From Macrostomum hystrix (Eukaryota; Platyhelminthes; Macrostomidae), in assembly GCA_950097015.1 (NCBI GenBank), contig CATNEN010000001.1, positions 18,790,501-18,854,500 on the forward strand: a stretch of DNA of 64,000 nt. Direction: 5' to 3'. Shown piece after piece: positions 57,801 through 64,000 of this stretch. A program made the position numbers and the translations under genes. The notes beneath the pieces were generated by a model. It was given only the letters and a program-made list of their open reading frames with translations, did not search any database and had not been told where the DNA came from. Each line of letters starts with the position of its first letter. The first letter of the stretch is position 1.

Positions 57801-59439
57801 AAAAGACTCGACCTCAACATCAACGGAGACCCACTGCGGTTCGAGGCGAACCCGACCTTCCTAGGGGTCAAATTCGACGACCACCTCGGTTTCGGAGAGC
57901 ATGCCAAGGATGTCAGACGGAAAATGGCAGCTAGACGCCGACCGATCCAGATGCTCGCAGACAGACAAACAGGCGCCGACCAGAAAACACTGCGTGCAGC
58001 CTACATCGCAACCTGCCGCTCTATTGCGGACTACGGCAGTGCCATTTGGTTAACGAGCGCAGCACCAAGCAACCGGGCACTTGTGGAGAGGCAGCAGAAC
58101 GCGTGTGCACGCCTAATCACCGGCTGCGTGATGCCCTCTCGGACGGACAAACTGCTGGCCGTCGCCAACCTGCCGCCCCTCCACCACATCGCCGCGGAAA
58201 GAGCTAGCAACCTCCGCGAGAGGATGGCCAGACTACCGGCCGACATCCCAGCGCACCAAGCAGCAACCGCGAACGAGCGACCAAGACTCAAAAACCGGAC
58301 CTACGAAGCCGCAATGAAGAACCGGGCCAACGACGGCCAGCGCGGGGAACGCATCCCGGACGCGCTCTCGGATGCCAACCGCCCGTACCGCGCCTGCTGG
58401 CGCCGCATCGCGCAAGAGCTGGAATGCAGCACCACGCTTGAGGCCCACCCAAGAGCACCAACGGCAATCGGCCCAGCACCTTGGACCATCAGCAGAAGCC
58501 TAGAAGTCCGCTTCGACACATCGGCCGCCAAAGAAGCAACCCGACAAATGCCAGCAGAACTTCGCGCCGCCCTCGCCGAACCAACCGTGTCCCGTCTCAC
58601 GGAGCACGTCATCTGGACCGACGGCTCGGTACAGGACGGTTGCAGAAACGGCGGGGGAGCAGCAGTCGCACAATGGCTTCCACCAGAGGCAGCCCGCATG
58701 TCTGCGGCGGGCGCTCTATGCAGCAGCTTCACGGCCGAACTCACCGCTATCCGAGAGGGCCTCCGCCTCTGCAACACCGCGGCAGACAGACCCCCGGACA
58801 TCACCATCGCCACCGACAGCCTGAGCGCCATCACGACCCTGAGCGCCGGGCCACTTAGGCAGAGGGACTCAGTAGCAGCCGACTGCTGGCAGCTCATTCT
58901 GGACCTGATCGAGCTAGGCACCAAGATTGGCTTCTGCTGGGTTCCGGCCCACTGCGGTATTACCGGCAACGAGGCCGCCGATCAGGCGGCGGCCAGGGCG
59001 GCAAAACTAGACCAAAGTCAGGTCCCGATCCAGTTGGACGCCGCCAGAGCAGCCACCCGACGCTGCCGGCGCGCCCTGGATATCATAGCAGTCGGCCCTT
59101 TCTGGAGCCCGCCCCAGGGTCTGCCGCGGAAGCAACAGGTCCTGGTCAACCAACTTCGCGCGGGCGCCAGCATGGTCGATAGAAAGACCCGCTACCGTCT
59201 CGGTGTCGACGCGTCCCCGCTGTGTCCCGATTGCGGCGAGGTGGACAGTGTCGACCACGTCGTCCTCCACTGTCCAAGAGGCGACCGCCACCGAGCCCTA
59301 CGCGGAATCCCGGCCGAGAACTTGATGGAGAACCCGGCCGCGGTCGTCGAGCTCCTGCGCAGTATGGGGCGCCTCTAGCGCCCCCGCCCTTATCGGTACT
59401 CCGGATCGGGCGCGCCCTGGAAACGAAAGAAAGAAAGAA
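54811..59439 (+). mobile_element. non-LTR retrotransposon (LINE, I/Jockey-like, RNase H-bearing)
   Basis: About 4.6 kb bounded by a 12-bp target duplication. It carries one large ORF, a very short 3' UTR (61 bp) and a (GAAA)n-like tail directly before the right duplication. No ORF1 (gag-like) is seen, so the copy is either 5'-truncated or a single-ORF type. GC content and codon use differ sharply from the flanks. The intact ORF and perfect duplication suggest recent insertion. Confidence 0.9.
55020..59378 (+). CDS. LINE ORF2: endonuclease, reverse transcriptase, RNase H, zinc knuckle
   Basis: The frame is open from before the element (a Met in flanking DNA at 54774). The first Met inside the element is at 55020, residue 83 counted from 54774; residue numbers here use that count. 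The APE-type endonuclease has LQLNCNGLQ (118-126), the QETK motif (147-150), SVYAPP (362-367), GGDFNGHGSW (393-402) and GSDHLPLL (470-477). A ~150-residue low-complexity insert (about 172-318) splits the endonuclease between HGYSVAARKD and GRGGVLILVRND. Reverse transcriptase follows: SYRPVALTS, LLDFSRAYDRV, GLPQGSVLAPLLW and the catalytic YADD (951-954). RNase H shows WTDGS (~1280), TAEL (~1320), TDS (~1346) and HCGITGNEAAD (~1392). The end carries CPDCGEVDSVDHVVLHC, the CCHC-type knuckle of this LINE group. No stop or frameshift was seen. Confidence 0.93.
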   Translation: MRLRGGDATAGEPKTNSRPRRQHRRVKRPGPELLVLQLNCNGLQARRTELAERLRQTQPCAALLQETKLRQGANFIPPHGYSVAARKDGAPKPEHTPEVTATTTDDDRQDGGSPRLQNTQMTQAAPNGPPRRRATARPRCRLRWPNDRTTWCQGCRSGRQACINRDQPWPEREGDKDNHNQQTAPAATTDKGPDTESEATRTANALPPPQIELATGNRATRGQNTKKSRKNTAPPGRGGVLILVRNDIPFMDPRTSSDGPMDWATVTIIPKGKGKFNITSVYAPPNSDQRQQDNWEPDWDLIPVTTRGVIGGDFNGHGSWDEHQPDDDRGDCIEQWALRRSLHLCNLPSAHTRTNPATGGKSSPDLTWCSPNLTAVCRPSWRTTECIGSDHLPLLYELTKTSASGKRNRQTRWCFKKADWKAYKQSLDNREAKLRPSKPESGSSVDFDHQRLSDNILTAALECIPRGARSTPGKPFWTEACDKACKENAQARKQAETSREKSDLDAYQATRENVRNTIQREKAAFWKEKTASLNINSDLFAIMRSLRGDPAPPPPNAALKIPADPTRGGSPRTATNDREKAEAFCSLYASISRIPRDHDDRSINHQAYRAMQAPCCNNNDRKGLCSAFSAAELKNVLTGLKSGKSPGDDQVTNEMLKHLASPTEKRLLDLVNKSWLTGKCPHQWRRATIIPIPKRGKPAEELGSYRPVALTSCIAKVAERLVYHRLSYFLESNGKISGVQAGFRKGRSCEEQIARISQQIFDGFERSPAMRSVLGLLDFSRAYDRVWKRALLLKLKEVGIPPCVLRWINSFLADRRAKVRVGTSNSKERTFREGLPQGSVLAPLLWLVYINDLPDTIHAASPDTSVSLYADDSAILATKEKLQECKNILQPALDAIAGWCKRWKVELSTAKCSYSTFTLSPAENRGKKRLDLNINGDPLRFEANPTFLGVKFDDHLGFGEHAKDVRRKMAARRRPIQMLADRQTGADQKTLRAAYIATCRSIADYGSAIWLTSAAPSNRALVERQQNACARLITGCVMPSRTDKLLAVANLPPLHHIAAERASNLRERMARLPADIPAHQAATANERPRLKNRTYEAAMKNRANDGQRGERIPDALSDANRPYRACWRRIAQELECSTTLEAHPRAPTAIGPAPWTISRSLEVRFDTSAAKEATRQMPAELRAALAEPTVSRLTEHVIWTDGSVQDGCRNGGGAAVAQWLPPEAARMSAAGALCSSFTAELTAIREGLRLCNTAADRPPDITIATDSLSAITTLSAGPLRQRDSVAADCWQLILDLIELGTKIGFCWVPAHCGITGNEAADQAAARAAKLDQSQVPIQLDAARAATRRCRRALDIIAVGPFWSPPQGLPRKQQVLVNQLRAGASMVDRKTRYRLGVDASPLCPDCGEVDSVDHVVLHCPRGDRHRALRGIPAENLMENPAAVVELLRSMGRL

Positions 59440-59451
59440 AGCTAGATAAAT
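59440..59451. repeat. LINE target-site duplication, right copy
   Basis: agctagataaat directly after the gaaagaaagaa tail; identical to 54799-54810. Confidence 0.8.
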
Positions 59452-59790
59452 GTCGGTGACCACCAAAGTCGGAGATGATGCAGCCACATTCGGGTGACAT
59501 GCTGATTAAGTTCGAAGGCCTGGCAAGGCCGCACTGAGGCATGGTGCAAATTTGTGTATTGGGGTGTATGAAATACACTAGCTCTTACGGGAAAAATCGG
59601 ACAGGCTTCGGCCAGAACCATTGAATATCTCGACGGTCTGAAGAGCTGGCGACTTGATTCTTGTTTCCGAAGATGTGCAACAAAAAGTTGGCCCGTGTTC
59701 TTGAGTTTCGTGTGCTTGCGCTGCTCCGTTCGGTTGCAGCACATAAAATTGTAGGGATTCCACCTTGGTATAAAAAACTGGGGCAAAATG
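59452..59790 (-). repeat. right arm of the long inverted repeat
   Basis: Reverse complement of 54165-54535 with roughly one difference every six to eight bases by eye. In the minus sense it carries the 5' part of the interrupted frame. The stretch 59791-60390 is otherwise without a supported feature. Confidence 0.8.
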
Positions 59791-60394
59791 GCTTGCTAAG
59801 TCCTACTGTTAAGTAGTAAGTAGTGAGTTTTATACAAAATGTAAAACTAATGAAACGCTGATGTGCACAGAAGATCAAGCCAAAAGCAAGCGCATTCAAT
59901 CGAGAGGATGCTAGTTAATCCGGCCTCCGATAGTAGCCAATCCACTCTCCATCTGCTCTGTATTAGCGAATGCGGAAAATGAAGACTAATGGCGCATTGG
60001 TAAACAGACGAATTGAAAGAGCAAAACTAGCCCCCACATTCAGCTGCATAGAGAGCTCGAAATGCTGTTTTGTGACCTGTTCAAACATTTTGTCAGCTGG
60101 CTTTTGTGTTGAACAAATTCAAATCCAAATGCCGAGACTATTGATCACATTTTTAACCATAAAATGAAGCCAATAATTCAATATTTGCTGCTTGAATCAC
60201 AGACTCAAATCGGTGCAGCGCCAGTTGCATGTTTGACTAACATTTCTGGCCTGGAGTTAGAGCTTTTGACAATGACGGCTTTGAGAATGCTGCTAGACGG
60301 CTTGAGAACTGGATCGATATTCCTGAATAACTCTTTAACATTTGGTGCAGTCAAAACACAGTTAAAGCCTTCGGTGGTTGGTCCTTCTGCGCTT

Positions 60395-60905
60395 GAGTCT
60401 TTTATAATAAGTCAATCTGTCCTTGAGTCTTTTATAATAAGTCAATCTGTCCTTGAGTCTTTTATAATAAATCAATCTGTCCTTGAGTCTTTTATAATAA
60501 GTCAATCTGTCCTTGAGTCTGTTATAATAAGTCAATCTGTCCTTGAGTCTTTTATAATAAGTCAATCTGTCCTTGAGTCTTTACTGAGTCATTCTGTCCT
60601 TGAGTCTTTAATGAGTCATTATGTCCTTGAGTCTTTGTTAGTCCATTCTGTCCTTGAGTCTTTGTTAGTTCATTCTGTCCTTGAGTCTTTAATGAGTCAT
60701 TCTGTCCTTGAGTCATTGTTAGTTCATTCTGTCCTTGAGTCTTTGTTAGTTCATTTTGTCCTTGAGTCTTTGTTAGTCCATTCTGTCCTTGAGTCTTTGT
60801 TAGTTCATTCTGTCCTTGAGTCTTTTGTGAGTTATTCTGTCATTGAGTCATTTTTAGTTCATTCTGTCCTTGAGTCTTTGTTGGTTCATTCTGTCCTTGA
60901 GAATT
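60395..60905. repeat. 30-bp array grading into 27- and 24-bp units
   Basis: Left: ccttgagtcttttataataa plus gtcaatctgt (30 bp, ~7 copies). Right: ccttgagtctttgttagttc plus attctgt (27 bp) and aatgagtcattctgt variants. The shared core is tctgtccttgagtct. The stretch 60906-61470 has no gene I can support. Confidence 0.93.
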
Positions 60906-61474
60906 GGATGGGTGAATAAAATCTATTTCATCACACTTCCTACTAGCTCATCTCTCTTAGATGAGAACTCTGAATTAAATTCTGCCAGTTGGCACAGACA
61001 GCTACTTAAAAGAGATATGAGAGCAGTTCTCGCTTCTACAGAGTGGATTCCAAACGGATTCATCTTCACACCGACCGTGGGATTTCAGTGCCTGGACATT
61101 GGGGTAGATTAAATTCTGTACCCAGCATTTGCGCTTACTCCTATAGGCGTCAAGCATGAGCCCACTCGATCCCACTCGATATTTGTTCTCAGCCTCTGGG
61201 GATCTGACCATTCTCTCACCCTCCCTCACTCGTACAGATTAATCATTCTCCTCACTCGACAGTCAGTGAAAACTGCATTTTCTGTTTTTTTTTCCTCGAA
61301 TGAAAAATCCTAGCGCGAGTGCAGTTTGGGGAAAATCAACAAAAGCAAATGGCCGACTATCGCTCAAAAATGTCCATTATTCATGGCCAATATCTTTCTC
61401 AGGTGCTTTTCTGAGTACTACGTTGGATTATTTAATAAGGCTCCTAATTTCTTTGTACTTTTATGGGCACTCCC

Positions 61475-61800
61475 TTATCCTCTCTGCCATTATCCTCTCT
61501 CCCCTTATCCTCTCTCCCCTTTTCCTCTCTCCCCTTATCCTCTCTCCCCTTTTCCTCTCTCCCCTTGCTCTCTCTCCCTTATCCTCTCTCCCCTTTTCCT
61601 CTCTCCCCTTGCTCTCTCTCCCTTATCCTCTCTCCCCTTATACTCTACCATTATACTCTCTCCCCTTATCGATTCTCCCCTTATCCTCTCTACCATTATA
61701 CTATTTTACCCTTATCCTCCCTGCCATTATCTTCTCTCGCATTTTCCTTTCTGCCATTAGCCTCTCTCCTCTTTTCCGCTCTCCCATTATCCACTCTCTC
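61475..61800. repeat. ~15-bp pyrimidine-rich repeat
   Basis: Units of ccttatcctctctcc and ccttttcctctctcc with a duplicated ~55-bp block including ccttgctctctctcc. It is increasingly degenerate to the right. Confidence 0.9.
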
Positions 61801-62045
61801 CTCTTCTCGAAATCTCGATACCTGTCTCCGTCTTCTGTACTCCACTTCTGTTCTTCCCTTGTTGCAATGCCCTCTGCCCCAGAGTGAATCATGCGGGTTG
61901 CAATTGCTACTTCAGGGGCCAATAAAAGAGAGAATTTGTTTATTAAGAAAGGTAATTTCAAGATTGCAAGATTAATAACGATTTATAGGGCTTCATTTGT
62001 TGAGAATACTGTGCTCAATCGTTTCACAAATTGCTTTTTTTATCT

Positions 62046-62800
62046 TCAAGAATTAGAAAGCAGCCCGAAAGCAGCACCGAGCGCACTGATCGAAAGGCAG
62101 CCCGGGCCTTGCCGCGCCGTCTCGCCAAATCGTCGCTCACGTCCGGCGCTAGTCCGCCGAAATAAACGAACTGGCGGCACCTCGGAAGCGGGTTCCCGTG
62201 GCCGCTGACATCCCGGAGCAGAATCTCGGCCGGGAGATTGTGCGGCACAGTCAGCACCTCGGTCTTCTGCGCGTTCACGATGAGACCGACTCTCGCCGCC
62301 GCCTTTGTCAGGCCATCCAGCAGCCGTTGGACGCCTTCGACCGTCTTGGACAGCAGCGCGATATCGTCTGCGTAGCCGAGAGCGCAGAGCCTCTGCAGAT
62401 GGCAGCCCGGTCCGAAGCACCGAGTCCATCACTAGTACGAAGAGAAAAGGCGTCAGCGTGTCTTCCTGGCGTCACTACCGCAGCGGACCCCTTCTGTTCG
62501 TACCACAGGCACGGGTCCAGCACAGGCTGTAACCGTGCTAAAAGCATGCTGTTGAACAGCTTCGCAGCACAAGCTAAATCCCGCGTTTTTCCTCCATCCG
62601 TGTGGTGCCCGGCTTCTTCGGGATTCCGACGATGTGGGGCGCAGGCGCAGAAACTCCTGCCAAGACGCTGTTCATCACGCGGGCCACCTCAGTGGCGACC
62701 CTCAAGACTCTTAACGCCTCGACGGCACTTCTTCAGGGCTGGGGGCGCGACCTCCCGGCATTCTGCGAGCGAACACCACAACGTCATTGCCGGTGAAAGA
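62046..62800 (-). pseudogene. decayed LINE reverse transcriptase fragment
   Basis: Across several minus-strand frames the order of RT motifs is recognisable: IVGIPKKPGTT, then KLFNSMLLARLQPVLDPCL, then a PFLFVLVMD block, then LGYADDIALLSKTVEGVQ and VNAQKTEVLTVPHN. Frameshifts, stop codons and a deletion between the second and third blocks break it. It differs from the intact LINE at 54811 in every motif, so it is a different family. The upstream end is cut by the next minisatellite. Confidence 0.8.
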
Positions 62801-63118
62801 GGGAGCGAGTTGGAGAGAAGAGGGAGAGAGGGGGAGAGAAGAGGGAGAGAGGGGGAGAGAAGAGGGAGAGAGGGGGAGAGAAGAGGGAGAGAGGGGGAGA
62901 GAAGAGGGAGAGAGGGGGAGAGAAGAGGGAGAGAGGGGGAGAGAAGAGGGAGAGAGGGGGAGAGAAGAGGGAGCGAGTTGGAGAGAAGAGGGAGAGAGGG
63001 GGATAGAAGAAGGAGAGAGGGGGAGAGAAGAGGGAGCGAGTTGGAGAGAAGAGGGAGAGAGGGGGAGAGAAGAAGGAGAGAGGGGGATAGAAGAGGGAGA
63101 GAGGGGGAGAGAAGAGGG
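62801..63118. repeat. 21-bp purine minisatellite, ~15 copies
   Basis: Unit gagagaagagggagagaggg plus g, with gcgagttg and gatagaag variants. It is purine-only over most of its length. Confidence 0.95.
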
Positions 63119-63854
63119 AAGTCAGTTGTGTCTCAATCCATGAGGCCACTAGCACAGGTGATTTGTGCATATTCTAGATAATATGCTGTATAAACTAACA
63201 GACTACTCGTATTATAAAGACAGTTGACAAATTACGAAGCCATGCTTAATGAGGTCACCCTGCCTCCGTTGTTAGGTTGGGCAATTTTTAAACAAATGAG
63301 CAGAAGACTAGGAGACAAAGAGCGAGCAATCCCTTTTTTGGTTTATTAATAAGAGTGGGCAGTGCTAGGAGCAGGGCCATTGTAGTAATCCATGCCTGAT
63401 CCCATAGCTGTGTGGGATTTTTGTTGCATAAGCGCTACACTGGGAAGTGAGTATGTGGACTAAAGCTATTAAATTATTTTACAACCCAATAGCTCCGCGC
63501 CTTGCTGCTAAAAGGACTGGATATTCTCTGTTGCATTTACTCATTTTAGCTGGCGTGCTCATGTACATGCTCTAATCATGTTTTCTGCGTAGGATTTTAT
63601 AACCTCCGTTTGCTGCTCAGAATGGAAGCCACACTATGAAAAAATATTTTTGGCTGCGTTTGAAATGCGCTGAGAATTTTATGATATGACCGACTCAACA
63701 CCTGGGAGTCATGGATTAAAGGTCACATTAAATCTCACTTCACATACTAGAGTACCAAAAAGCCTACATCTATTAACTGCTCTAGATGAAGGTCACATGA
63801 CACTCTCACTTAATAATTAAATAATAAATTGATTATAATTTGGTGACACTTGAC
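63119..63854. other. unique spacer, nothing recognised
   Basis: AT-rich sequence with short open frames only. No family motif, array or tRNA-like element was seen. Confidence 0.5.
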
Positions 63855-64000
63855 CTGCAGCCAGCGAGGGAGCAATTCTGCCCATTTCGCTGACTCCTGA
63901 GCACACACGCACACACAGATACTGTACAGGTGTGTACATCCGCCCTGACTTTATCATCATTGGCAGTGTACACTCTCATTGTGTCTTGGAGGTTGGTCCT
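63855..64000 (-). mobile_element. SINE-like dispersed repeat (copy 2, cut by window end)
   Basis: The segment with gagcaattctgcccatttcg, a CA-rich stretch, gtgtacatccgccctgac and the closing ggaggttggtcct matches 25940-26090 in order and orientation with ~25% divergence by eye. The rest lies outside the window. Confidence 0.55.

Noticed and set aside
55259-59487. Several 80-220-codon minus-strand frames in the LINE
   Set aside because: Antisense shadows in GC-rich coding sequence; no domain seen.
60164-60919. 251-codon plus frame
   Set aside because: More than half is the 30/27-bp array; the unique N-terminal part shows no recognisable domain.

Overview
This is a window of animal nuclear DNA. 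The genes have spliced introns with GT-AG ends, and the products are metazoan: a misshapen/TNIK-type STE20 kinase, calcineurin A, a CRIP-type LIM protein, molybdopterin synthase small subunit (MOCS2A) and a Mab-21/cGAS-like nucleotidyltransferase. Exons are GC-rich against an AT-rich background. Some introns are only 37-40 nt. About a third of the window (my rough sum is ~20 kb) is tandem minisatellite in more than 30 separate arrays, nearly all with a private unit of 16-55 bp. This fits a repeat-laden invertebrate, for example a free-living flatworm, but the taxon is inference.

Layout: 0-5.5 kb has purine-rich arrays and MOCS2A (minus strand, first exon uncertain). 5.5-18 kb is almost all arrays and AT-rich spacer. 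18.1-24.3 kb (minus) is a complete four-exon misshapen/TNIK kinase whose three introns are filled by three different arrays. 24.3-28.3 kb is spacer with a SINE-like repeat. 28.3-31.7 kb (minus) is an ankyrin plus Mab-21 domain gene followed by a long in-frame extension after one TAG. 33.3-45.8 kb (plus) is calcineurin A, assembled from ten core exons and two candidate micro-exons, with arrays and SINE relics in its introns. 46-51.5 kb is arrays and a small MITE-like palindrome. 51.9-53.3 kb (minus) is a 77-residue CRIP LIM gene. 54.2-59.8 kb holds a nearly intact LINE (endonuclease-RT-RNase H-zinc knuckle) with a 12-bp target duplication, inserted into one arm of an inverted-repeat pair. 60-64 kb has arrays, a decayed second LINE RT and another SINE-like copy.

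The genes do not form a pathway or operon; they are ordinary neighbours. What links them is the repeat landscape: most large introns are one or more minisatellite arrays, and several arrays repeat splice-site-like sequence. Most long open frames here (up to 770 codons) are by-products of array periodicity and are not called as genes. Exon boundaries were read by eye from splice consensus, codon phase and family similarity; no alignment was run.
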